From positions 1 to 24,184 of the forward strand of contig AJFK01000569.1 in the NCBI GenBank assembly GCA_000467715.1: a stretch of DNA of 24,184 nucleotides, in the 5' to 3' direction. This DNA comes from Hysterium pulicare CBS 123377. Taxonomy: Eukaryota > Ascomycota > Dothideomycetes > Hysteriales > Hysteriaceae. Positions 1-8,602 of the stretch are shown here, in pieces (the first letter of the stretch is position 1; each line of letters begins with the position of its first letter). A model generated the notes under the pieces. It did not search any database. It saw nothing but the letters and a program-made list of their open reading frames with translations, and was not told the origin of the DNA. A program made the translations under genes and the position numbers.

Positions 1-531
1 GAAAGGAGCGCAAGTAGAAGAAAGGACCAATTTTAATTTAGAGCAGGTGAGTCTTAATAAGGTGTCAATCCTGTATTGGATTTAAACGTAAAGATGGCAC
101 CAAGTATAATTAAGGGCTCGGGGCTTCTTCTACTGAAATAATGTCACTTTGCCCTCCCGTTGCTTTGAAATTGGACGTTGCAGGAATTTAGTAACAAGGA
201 GTTTGATTGCTCTATAGCATCATGACATGGTGGAAGAGAGAGGTTAGCAATATGACATCAAACACTTGGATGGAGGTCTCTGCATAGAGAACTAAAAGGC
301 CAATGAAAGCGCGGCTTGTGCGATGTCGCCTTCGTGAAAAGAGCTTCAGGGTTGAGCTAATGGAGTGTGGAGCCAGTTCGATAGGTAATTTGTACGGATC
401 ACCTGCAGGGCGGTTGCGATATCACTCTGGGGGTTTGACAGCATCCTGCATGATACGGAGGGTGTGTAAGTGTAACGTTTCCTGCCTTTCTGCTGCATTT
501 TTATTCTAAACTTGCGCATTTCCCCTCCCAA
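1..531. other. Left flank, no gene seen
   Basis: Open frames here are short, lie on both strands, and show no family signature or splice-linked extension. The right end is presumably the upstream region of the gene that starts at 700. I see nothing else in it. Confidence 0.5.
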
Positions 532-579
532 ATGCGAACCAGCACTAGCCGTTCACCCTTTCGCATTTCGGGTTTCTCT

Positions 580-587
580 GATTGGTC
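580..587 (-). promoter_or_regulatory. Possible CCAAT box upstream of the 700-2161 gene
   Basis: GATTGGTC is a CCAAT box in inverted orientation, about 113 bp before the proposed start codon. CCAAT boxes are common in fungal promoters and work in either orientation. The motif is short enough to occur by chance, and it would lie inside the coding region if translation began at the upstream in-frame ATG at 532. Confidence 0.25.
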
Positions 588-682
588 GGCTAAGCGATGG
601 TCCGTGCACCGAGACGCAACAGTAAGTCTTTTAAGAGTTGCTTCCAAGGTTCGTCGTCCTTTCTTGTTACCAATCCACCCCA

Positions 683-703
683 ATGACTTTTTCATTCAAA
701 TGA
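683..703 (+). promoter_or_regulatory. Six-codon upstream ORF overlapping the main start
   Basis: An ATG at 683 opens a six-codon frame (MTFSFK) whose TGA (701-703) overlaps the main ATG (700-702) as ATGA. If the transcript begins upstream of 683, ribosomes using this start would terminate exactly at the main start codon. This arrangement can favour reinitiation or dampen translation. Whether it lies in the mRNA is unknown. Confidence 0.3.
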
Positions 704-2161
704 ATCGCAACGATCTGGCTGACAGAGCTACCGGCGGTATGATTCCACATTTGCCACTTTTAACATGTTATTCACGCACTAACTACAAGTAATATAGCTG
801 CGACTGCCGCAGGCCCAAACCACAATGAAGCGAACACGGGTGCGAAGCGCACACCACAAGCCCCTTCAGGTCGGATTGTTCGGCTAGATTCTCTGTCCAC
901 ACGACGCCAACCACCTATTGCGCTCAGCGCCACCAGCGTCGGCGCTCAGACTCAGAGAGCCATGAATGCGACAGCTGGTACTAGCGAAGAAGAAGGCGAC
1001 GGTAATAATGATGATGAAGTTGGAGATGGCGGGGATGGCTTTGGCGTGGTCTCTCAGAGCGCAATAGCCAACACATTTTACTACTACGACGACGACGATT
1101 GGTTCTTTGACCGTATGTCCGACTATGAATACGACGGTGGCCAAGAAGTACAGAGCAGGGACGAAGCTCAATCACCTAACAACTAGGAAGAAGGATACTT
1201 CTGTAACCCATGTGTTACGTGTTTCGGAAAGCTCAAAGATGTTCTCCAGAACGGCCGTGAGCCCTGCAACTTTGTGCAGGTAACCTTTGGTCCGAAACAA
1301 AACAGAGGCGAGCCTGGCACATCTCGCAGATGTAATCATTGCCAGACCAAGAGTCGAATCTGCTATCAGGTAATTCATTCTGTATCTGCGGCAAGCATTT
1401 TGTGTTTATATTTTACCACAGCTTCCGTCAAAATTCTAAGCCTAGGTTGAGTCAGTTCTAGAAGACGCATCGGCGATACGGAGAAATGATGCGGAGGCGC
1501 CTTCAGTAAGGAAAGTTCTACGGGCCTTCGAATCATTGTGGGAAGATTTCAAGAGGTAAAATCATTCATCAACCTTGGGCTAACAATGGCTAGTGTACAT
1601 TGACAAATGCTGACGTACTGCAGCGAACACAGGTCCTATGAAACTTTGAGCCGCCATCTTGGGAATGCAGAGTGGAATGAGCCGTCCCCCACTGTGGATT
1701 TAACGACGCCGCCCCCTTCCAGGAAGAAGATGAGGAAGGCTTACGATGACGATGACGAAGATGGTTTCTCACCATCTCCTACACCAACCGTGAGTTAACC
1801 TGCACTACCGCTATTATTTCGCTCACACCTTATGCAGCGCATACAACCCAGTATCCTGGAGGGTGTAGAAGGTACGCTTCGTGAGATCAGAAATTCTCTA
1901 AAGAAAACCAATCGTCGCTTAACCGCCTTGGAGGAAAGTTCAGGATCCTGCGAATCCCCCATCGGTCGTCGGGTCATATCCTCATCGCCGATCGTCGGTG
2001 TCACTCCTCGAAGCGGCCATCGTACAGGTCTCTATCGCTCGTACAGCGAGTCTCGCTCGTCTTCGCAGTCAGTCACCACATCTAGGAGTACCCCTAGCCG
2101 TAACCGCGTTGTCACAACTCGGGAAGTGAAGCAAGAGATTGAGATTGTAGATCTCACCTGA
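700..2161 (+). CDS. Six-exon gene: Cys-cluster, coiled-coil, SUMO-motif protein of unknown function
   Basis: The proposed exons are 700-736, 798-1112, 1191-1369, 1446-1555, 1624-1789 and 1838-2161. They total 1131 nt, encode 376 aa, and all five junctions are in phase. Introns of 61, 78, 76, 68 and 48 nt carry donors such as GTATGA, GTATGT and GTGAGT, and branch-like CTAAC or CTGAC. The N-terminal half is acidic (EEEGDG near 76-81, DDDDW near 110-114). Cysteines 122, 125, 128, 143, 165, 168 and 175 include CNHCQTKSRIC, which matches the C-x2-C-x6-C half of a Zn2Cys6 cluster. Residues 237-241 read TVDLT, 247-252 are basic (RKKMRK), about 272-302 look like a coiled coil, and about 305-360 are Ser/Arg-rich. 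The last eleven residues are VKQEIEIVDLT: a psi-K-x-E sumoylation consensus next to a SUMO-interaction-like motif. A nuclear role is inferred. I do not recognise the family. An in-frame ATG at 532 could add 56 residues. The intron 2 acceptor (GAAG, 1190) is the weakest junction. Confidence 0.72.
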
Positions 2162-3860
2162 GGCTTCACATAGACCTGCGGTTCATGGCGCTTAAGCAAG
2201 AGGTTACTCATTTTAGAGTTAAATACTTCTTTGGCTGGGCATATAATCGTGATTGGCGGAAAGCCATCATTCATAGAATTGAATGGTGTTTCTGAATGCC
2301 CAAACGGGCCTTGTGCTTTCATTTGTGTTATGGCACTGATCAATAGCTAGGCCGCCTAATACGAGAAAGAATGTAAATGGTTTTGATCACGTGTCTGCAA
2401 TGAGTTTCCTTTCCAATCAAGTCCTCCCTAACCTGAATGCATCCGCCAATCTGTTAACCCACATCGAGCTCTGAGCTTGGTGCTCAACGTTCATATTCAG
2501 CTTGCCTACTTACAACATTCCCTTACGCGAAAGTTCTCGACTGGGCCGGTTGATAACGCCAGTAGAGCTGGACTGGGCCCATCAATTAGAGCAATTGTCG
2601 CTTCAACAACATTAAATAGCTATTCTTACTGTTTATACCCATTGGTGTATGTTTCTTTGTAGCAGGTTTTGATATTCTCTGCTAGAATAATTCCTTCTCA
2701 GAAGCGTTGCTTTCGAGAGCGATTTCAAAAAGTCGCGTAATTGTAAGAGAAGCGAATCTTCCAAGAAGCTTAGGTTCCCTAACAAACTTTAAGAAAAAGT
2801 GAAAAGTGGAGAGAAATAGTAGCATTAAGTAGCAATCCTTCTACTTCATAACTTAAAAAGTTTTATTAATTTACTCTATAGAATTTTTTTTTAGAAAGAA
2901 TACTTGCTGTCTTAATTTTGAGATGTTACGTAGATTAAGGGGAGAATAGCTTACAAGAAGCTTAGATTCTCCAGCTACTCTCAGGAAGTTTCCAACTGTC
3001 ACTAAAAGTGCTTAGAGTTAGAAGCAATGCTAGAGAAGCATCAGAAAACTTTTATTTGCCGTCTAATGCCTCTGCAGAGCTATACCTCACATGTGCTTTC
3101 CTTTCAGTTCTACTTAGGCTTAGCGTCACCTTCACACTCTCCATTATAGTGGAAAATCACGTCCGAGAAGAAGGAAGCTAATACGTGTACGTCATCATGT
3201 CCCTCATCTATTGCGTAACCCACTGCTAACTTCTCAGGCTAACTTGTACCAAGGTCGACTACTGAGTTTGAGGTATGTGCTGCGTTGCATAGCATCTCTC
3301 AGAATATTGTCAAAGAACGTACAGAAATCGTAGAGATGCCTACCAACAAGTATAATCATACGCACTAAGCGGTTCCGCATTGCATCTAAAATCTTGCTAT
3401 AGATAAGGTATCTGGAGCCACAGCGACGTGACCAAAGAAGCCTTGTTACAAAATATAAGAGAGAACAGCTGAGTTGATCTTAATCAAGAAGTTACAATGT
3501 GAAGAGCCAGCGGAGGGAACCTCCTGGTGATGAGATGCGATTCTTGGCCGGTTGGGGACTATCTGCCAATGGCGAGCGATACTGGCGAAGAGATGTTGGA
3601 AAGATCATAACCGGATTTTCAGCATACATTGGTATAATTGTTGAGATATATTTGAAAGCGAAGCGGTTGATACAGGCCAAGACCAACCACGAAGAGATTT
3701 CAAGAACTGCGCCAGACGCGATTCATGGAAAGTTTTATCTGTATCAATATTACTGTATCGCAAGGATAACTATAGTTTCCAACATTATAACTTTAGCTGT
3801 TCATACGTTCACTGTCTGTATAGACTTTAGAATGGGGGGTAATGCTACCACAAACTCTAT
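2162..3860. other. Intergenic stretch, AT-rich in the middle, no convincing gene
   Basis: From about 2640 to 3060 the sequence is AT-rich with many stops in all frames. The 12-mer CAAGAAGCTTAG occurs at 2762-2773 and again at 2954-2965. A frame at 3535-3864 could encode about 109 residues from an internal ATG, with two hydrophobic stretches (IITGFSAYIGIIVEIYL and a later one). It has no family signature I recognise and no splice support, so I do not call it a gene. Confidence 0.4.
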
Positions 3861-3878
3861 ATAACGTATAGACTTTAG
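3818..3878. repeat. 13-bp direct repeat, 48-bp period
   Basis: GTATAGACTTTAG occurs at 3818-3830 and again, exactly, at 3866-3878. Both copies are followed by a G-rich run. It may be the trace of a small local duplication. Confidence 0.6.
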
Positions 3879-4399
3879 TGAGGGTTGACTTGCAAGGCTT
3901 TCTTGCTGGGGGAGATTTGATTACTTAATTAATCGCGATCGCTTAATGAAGAACTAGTTAGGATTGATTAGTTGCGCAATCAACCGATCGGAGCCCTCGT
4001 TCCTCGAGCGATTACTTGCTGAACTCCCTGCTCTTAGGCGTAAGAATTCGCTCTTACTGCGTTTGGTCAATATTCAAACCGGGGACTTGGTTGGGATGAA
4101 CGAAGAAGGGCAGGCGACGGCTCTCTGTTGGAGCAATGGAGAAGCTGCTCACGCTTCAGTCAGCCTCGTGGGGCTTTTGAATTCGTGCTCATCGGTGTTT
4201 TCGCCATTTCAGGTACAGGTATGCTTGCTGCGGAGGCAAGGAGTTGCCGATCTCTGCTGCCACTGGCTCTGGATGGAAGTATTCTAACTTCCTCAATGTT
4301 GTACCGTGACCTTTCGACCATGACAGCATACTATGCCCCTACATTTCTGAAGTCATGCTACATTATCATACTGCTTCCAGCCACGAAGCTTTTAATGCC

Positions 4400-5090
4400 C
4401 TCACGAGAATATAACCTCATATGGAAGTCCCGACGATGCTCGCCAAGGAAAATATACCGCCAGACTGGTTTGGCTCCGGAAGTCAGGACTTACGGTGTCT
4501 CTGTGAGTCATGCTCGTAGTCTGGACTCGTCCTGCAAGAGACTTCCTTTGTCATCGATCCGACGAAGGGATTGGCATCTGGCCTCGCGGGAGTCGGTAAG
4601 TCAAGCCTTGGACTGCCGCTGTAGTGTGGCTTGGAGATTGCAGGAGGGTGCAGCTATATCGACGGCATAGACGTACAAAGTAGAAGATGTAGGTTTAAGG
4701 GACCTGCATCCACGGTACTTCATGGTGCCACAAGATCCGATGCTATGCGCCGGCAGTTTCCATTACAACCTAGATCCTTCCAATAACTAACATTATACTC
4801 GATGCGTTCGATGTTGTTGACTTACTGGACTCGTCAAATTGCGAGGAGCGTCATCGTGCGCAACCGTCACCACCACGTTCATTTCATGCCAGCACCAAGC
4901 ATTCCATTCATAGCAGCAGGAACTTTCTCGACTCGCCTTTTGCTCTTGGAAAATTGGGTCACATACGTCTGCCAAGCACTTGCCACCTTCTTCATGTTGC
5001 ATGCGCTGTGACCTTCGAAGCTCCCAGAATCATAAATTTAGATGGAGCCATTACGATGGAACCAAATCTTCAGGTACAGCCGTGAATATT
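4400..5090 (+). pseudogene. Relic of an ABCC (MRP-type) transporter, linker and second nucleotide-binding domain
   Basis: Pieces in different + frames match the C-terminal half of fungal ABCC full transporters in the right order. First comes a linker-like ENIPPDWFGSGSQD (about 4448-4490). Then LVLQETSFVIDP and a degenerate Walker A, AGVGKSSLG, near 4590. Next are YIDGIDVQ (about 4652-4675) and VGLRDLHPRYFMVPQDPM (about 4690-4745), followed by NLDPSNN. A faint Walker B-like RIINLDGAIT lies near 5030-5060. In a working pump this domain would bind and hydrolyse ATP for drug or conjugate export. Here the reading frame is broken by in-frame stops and by at least one frame change between YIDGIDVQ and VGLRDL, and the signature region is barely recognisable. 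The upstream part (about 3960-4390) may hold decayed membrane-domain sequence, but I cannot align it by eye. Confidence 0.7.
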
Positions 5091-5099
5091 GAGATCCAT

Positions 5100-5480
5100 C
5101 CCAAGATGAAAGGATGTTATTAGACACACACACGGACTCGGGCGGTTATGGATTACGATATCATCGTTGTTCTGGACGATAGCCAAGCACTGGGAGCCGA
5201 CCATCCTTGGAAGCGTATGGAAATATAGAGTATAGTATCCAAAAGCATAGGTAGCGGGCTGCTGACAACGCGAATGGCCGGGACTGACAATAACCCCATG
5301 GGGTTGGAGGAAGAGGAGGACAGGGGGGTCTCACATATATTATTCTCCCTTTTCCCGGTAGGCTCAATAGCCAGGTACCAACTTTACAGCCAGAAAATTG
5401 AAAACGACTCGAAAACAATCAACCATTCGGCGTTCCGGGAAGTCCCCAAAGCGGTAATGGGTTCAATATCTGTTCCTGCC
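5100..5480. other. Spacer before the first DUF1996 gene
   Basis: A short (AC)n run occurs near 5126-5134. Frames on both strands are short and unconvincing. The right part presumably contains distal promoter sequence of the gene starting at 5715. Confidence 0.4.
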
Positions 5481-5487
5481 CAACCAC

Positions 5488-5495
5488 TATAAAAA
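5488..5495 (+). promoter_or_regulatory. TATA-like element, distal
   Basis: TATAAAAA lies about 220 bp before the DUF1996 start codon. If it is the real core promoter, the leader would include a 43-codon upstream frame (5578-5709) that stops five bases before the main ATG. The TATAAG at 5589 is an alternative. Confidence 0.3.
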
Positions 5496-5588
5496 TTATA
5501 TGAGGCACACATAACAGGAATCCATCGAACAAGTTCTCCGGCTTCGGCAGTTCAGTTTTGCGGGGTGGCGACTGGGCATGGCAGGACG

Positions 5589-5594
5589 TATAAG
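5589..5594 (+). promoter_or_regulatory. TATA-like element, proximal
   Basis: TATAAG lies about 121 bp before the start codon at 5715 and is followed by a pyrimidine-rich stretch (about 5610-5655) of the kind often seen around fungal transcription starts. It is the more natural core promoter for the 5715 gene. Confidence 0.35.
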
Positions 5595-5714
5595 GATCAT
5601 ACCACACATGTCTTGCTGCACTTTCTTGCGCCTCATTCCTTCGCTATCCCAACAGTCAACCGTCGTCGTCGTTAACCACCAAGGCCCAGACAAACATCAA
5701 GTTTGCTAGTCAAG

Positions 5715-6864
5715 ATGCAGTGGGTTTCTCTCGCCGCTTTGGCGCTGCTTTCGCAGCAAGCCGCCGCCCAAGGCAACATGCTTCGTTTCGCATGTTCGCA
5801 GCTCGTCGTCGACCGTGTGGACCCCCTGGTGAACCCCGGAATTCGATACACCCCACATCTTCATCAGATCGTCGGAGGAAACTCGTTCAACATCACCATG
5901 GACCCAGCCAATCACGACCCAGCCACCCTATCCACCTGCACATCTTGCAACTTCAAGCAGGACAAGTCCAACTACTGGACCGCTGTGATGTTCTTCAAAG
6001 CGAAGAATGGAACCTACAAGCGTGTTCCTCAGACTGGAAACGGAGGTCCACAGGGTAAGCTTGTGAACAAGGGCGGTCTCGACGTTTACTATATCCCCAG
6101 CGGCAAGACTACCGCATTTAAGCCAGTAAGTGTTCTTGAAAGGGCATCGAACGGGCAGTTCTAACGAGACCCAGGGTTTCCGTATGCTTGCTGGAAATGC
6201 CGCAAACACAGATCCCAAGAAGGTCTCCTCCGGTAACATCTGCCATCGCTGCTGGACGTCCACAACCGACACTCCCTTCGTCGGTGGTGCGCCCTGCTCC
6301 GGCAGTGACACCGTGGATATTCCCATGGACACAAAATGCAAGATGATCCGACAGACCATTATCTTCCCTACGTAAGTCCATACGGCTATTTCGCCCTCGT
6401 TTATCTAGATTGCTTACGAGATTAGATGCTGGGATGGCAAGAACCTCGACTCTCCAGACCACAAGAGCCACGTTGCCTACTCAGGAAGCGGAGCCTCGGG
6501 AGGTGGAGCCTGCCCATCTGCTTTCCCCGTCAAGCTTCCCCAAGTCATGTACGAGCTCATGTGGGATGTTTCTCAATTCATGGACAAGAGCATCTTCCCC
6601 GCCGACGGCTCCAACCCATTCATGTACAGCATGAACCTCGGTGGCGCTGCTGCTCACGGTGATTACGTCTTCGGATGGGAGGGAGACTCTCTCCAGAAGG
6701 CCATGGACAACAACTGCAACCTCAACAAGGATTGCCCCAAGGCCGGACTTGTCGCCCAATCGTCCGACGCATACAGCGCATGCACAATGAAGCAACAAGC
6801 ACCAGAAGATGTTGATGGATGGCTCACCGCTCTCCCCATGGGCGCCATGGCCGAGAAGGCATAG
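5715..6864 (+). CDS. Secreted DUF1996 family protein (paralogue 1)
   Basis: The exons are 5715-6125, 6175-6371 and 6426-6864 (1047 nt, 348 aa), with introns of 49 and 54 nt, both with GTAAGT donors. The first intron has a CTAAC branch and a CAG acceptor. A signal peptide covers about residues 1-18 (MQWVSLAALALLSQQAAA). The DUF1996 hallmark follows: FACSQLVVDRVDPLVNPG, then HLHQIVGGNSFN (about 48-59). Further conserved blocks are CTSC, SNYWTA, GFRMLAGN, CHRCW, CWDGKNLDSPDHKSH, QVMYELMWDVS and HGDYVFGWEGDSLQ. The family is secreted, widespread in filamentous fungi and of unknown biochemical function. The start is set by the signal peptide and the TCAAGATG context. A second copy lies at 13972-15257. 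Only the intron before GFRM is shared between the two; the intron inside the PTCWDGK block is unique to this copy. Confidence 0.93.
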
Positions 6865-7420
6865 AGAAGATGTATGCAGCCAAGATGGCGGTTTCCTCAC
6901 GATCGCTCCACTGTCAAGCTTGTAGGGAGTGGTCGGTCAAGGCTCTTCGGAAGTAGTGAGGGAAATTGATGGGCCATACTTGGACCGTTTTCTTTGTTTA
7001 CCTTTCGCCGGCATTTCGTTAGTTAGACGCTGTATTTTCGAAGCATTATCCGTTGTAGCTAGCTAGTCTATCTTCTCAATGATAGTAGTTATTCTCTTAA
7101 CTTTGCGCTTCTTGCCCGGTGCTCGAATCTTGACACTTTGGGGATCATGATGTCACTCACCTCTTGCTTGCAGCTGAAATAGATTAACATCGGTATCGCC
7201 GATGCGACGGTCGAGAGATCCAATCTTGTCATGCGATCTTTGACTTCGATTCGATGTGTTGTTCCACCCAGAATCCTTGCAAGTGATCAGCCAGCGAGGC
7301 AATGGAAGCGCTGGACGAACATGGTGGGAAATGAGATGTTGCGATGGCGAACGATGCTCCCCAGTAACACGCATGCGCATGAATCCTTGAACCTCCCGCA
7401 CAATCCTGTGAGTGGACAAA
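6865..7420. other. 3' flank of the DUF1996 gene and spacer
   Basis: The stretch begins with the presumed 3' untranslated region of the 5715-6864 gene. Frames at 7153-7432 on both strands have no recognisable content. I see no further gene. Confidence 0.4.
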
Positions 7421-7424
7421 GTTA

Positions 7425-7476
7425 GTCGTCAACGATAATTGCGTCCAGGCGCTAGACTAAAGGCATCGTTGACGAC
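7425..7476. repeat. 12-bp perfect inverted repeat, 28-bp loop
   Basis: GTCGTCAACGAT at 7425-7436 is exactly complementary to ATCGTTGACGAC at 7465-7476. It could form a hairpin in RNA, be a protein-binding palindrome, or be the remnant of a small inverted-repeat element. No target-site duplication is obvious. Confidence 0.6.
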
Positions 7477-7723
7477 GCCTCTGGCTCTGGACATGTTGAT
7501 TCCAAGCGATGCGAATGGAGGCATCGAGGCGTCGAAGGATTTGATGGACATTTGTAAGCCCCCGTTCTGGCTGTTGACGTGAAACAGGGCGATATTCACC
7601 CCATGGGCATCCACGATAGCCCCACCAATGGCGTGGCGGCTAATGGTAAGACCAGGTGCCCGGCCTTCGTCATAGCCTCCGCCCTGGCCCAGTCGCGTGC
7701 CACCACCCCAGCTGTCGCAACAA

Positions 7724-7730
7724 TATAAAT
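7724..7730 (+). promoter_or_regulatory. TATA box-like element before a pyrimidine-rich tract
   Basis: TATAAAT is followed by a C/T-rich stretch (about 7735-7770). The first ATG after it (7825) has a strong context, GACCATGG, and opens a 21-codon frame. The TGA of that frame (7888-7890) overlaps, as ATGA, a second ATG (7887) of a 39-codon frame ending at 8006. It may drive a short transcript, a noncoding RNA, or a long leader of the 8603 gene. Confidence 0.35.
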
Positions 7731-8400
7731 TAATCCCGTTGCTCGCCCTCACTCGCACCCTCATCTTCCCCCAAGCCGCTATCCACCACTCCGACAAGCC
7801 TTGTTTATTGCGGTGTGCTAGACCATGGCGACTCTCTGCCGGCTATTTGCTGCCCCCATCATTAAAATGGTCGATTTACCCTTCCTATGATGAAGCCCAA
7901 TCAACACACGGCTAAATGGGTTTACCACGTGCCATACAACCTCATACAACTGTCATCTCTCTCAGCCCTCCCGTTCAATCTTCTCGGTGGCGTGCCTTGC
8001 AGTTGATTTTTGAACTTGACGCACGCCTATTCAAATCTTTCAAAGGGGTGTAGCGTCTACTTCTATGGGTTAACCGTTTGCCTACCCAGGCTTTCCGTCC
8101 GCTTCAATTCCAAATTTAGTGCAGCCGAGTCCACGCCTTTTAGATGAACTGGGACGATTTAGATGACCTGGATGTATACACCACATAGAAAAGTTAAATC
8201 ATCCGCTCCCGCTTTCCGCAAATGTTCGTTTGGCGACGCGGAGGTTTACCTCTTTCCAGAACATTGCTATTCTAGGCCAGGAGGATGAAGGTACACTCCG
8301 GAGCAGAGTGGCGCATCAAGGTTCGCTTCTAGTGTGTCGCTGCACTTCCCTCTACTCATATATCTCCACCCGCTTCCCTCCTCTCGACCCGGTACAGACT

Positions 8401-8406
8401 ATGTAG
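8401..8406 (+). promoter_or_regulatory. Start-stop upstream ORF before the AA8 gene
   Basis: ATG followed directly by TAG lies about 200 nt before the AA8 start, and no other ATG occurs between it and 8603. Such minimal upstream frames can hold ribosomes and lower translation. Whether transcription begins upstream of 8401 is unknown; the C/T-rich tract at about 8340-8400 may itself be the start region. Confidence 0.25.
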
Positions 8407-8602
8407 TACGACCTTCAAACCTATATTCATTTACCGGGTGACTACGTTACATTGCTTGCTTGGCAACTGAAACTTCTCTTGCGGCTCCAACACCTGCCTC
8501 CTTTCTTTGTTTCAACCACCCTTCAGACCGTGGATCTACTCTCTCTCTCTACGTTACGAGTTTACTGCACTCCATCTTACCTTTCGGGGGCCCAAGCTCA
8601 GC

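Noticed and set aside
303-792. Open frames on both strands before the first gene
   Set aside because: They are short and overlap across strands. The + frame from 532 is only relevant as a possible longer first exon of the 700-2161 gene.
1184-1186. In-frame TAG after QSPNN that seemed to end the first coding block
   Set aside because: The same frame continues at once into the Cys-rich block, and a GTATGT donor at 1113 with an in-phase acceptor at 1190 removes the TAG inside an intron.
884-1378. Minus-strand frames of 64-95 codons
   Set aside because: They lie opposite the exons of the 700-2161 gene. Their runs of V and H are the antisense of the Asp/Tyr-coding repeats.
3535-3864. 109-codon + frame with two hydrophobic stretches
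   Set aside because: There is no family signature, no splice support and no promoter-like context. It could be chance or transporter debris.
5578-5709. 43-codon upstream ORF before the first DUF1996 gene
   Set aside because: The proximal TATAAG at 5589 would place transcription start downstream of its ATG, so it is probably not in the mRNA.
7429-7797. RLGQGGGYDEG in the minus frame read as the 5-formyltetrahydrofolate cyclo-ligase motif (RLGxGxGYYD)
   Set aside because: The second Tyr-Asp does not fit, and nothing before or after resembles that enzyme.
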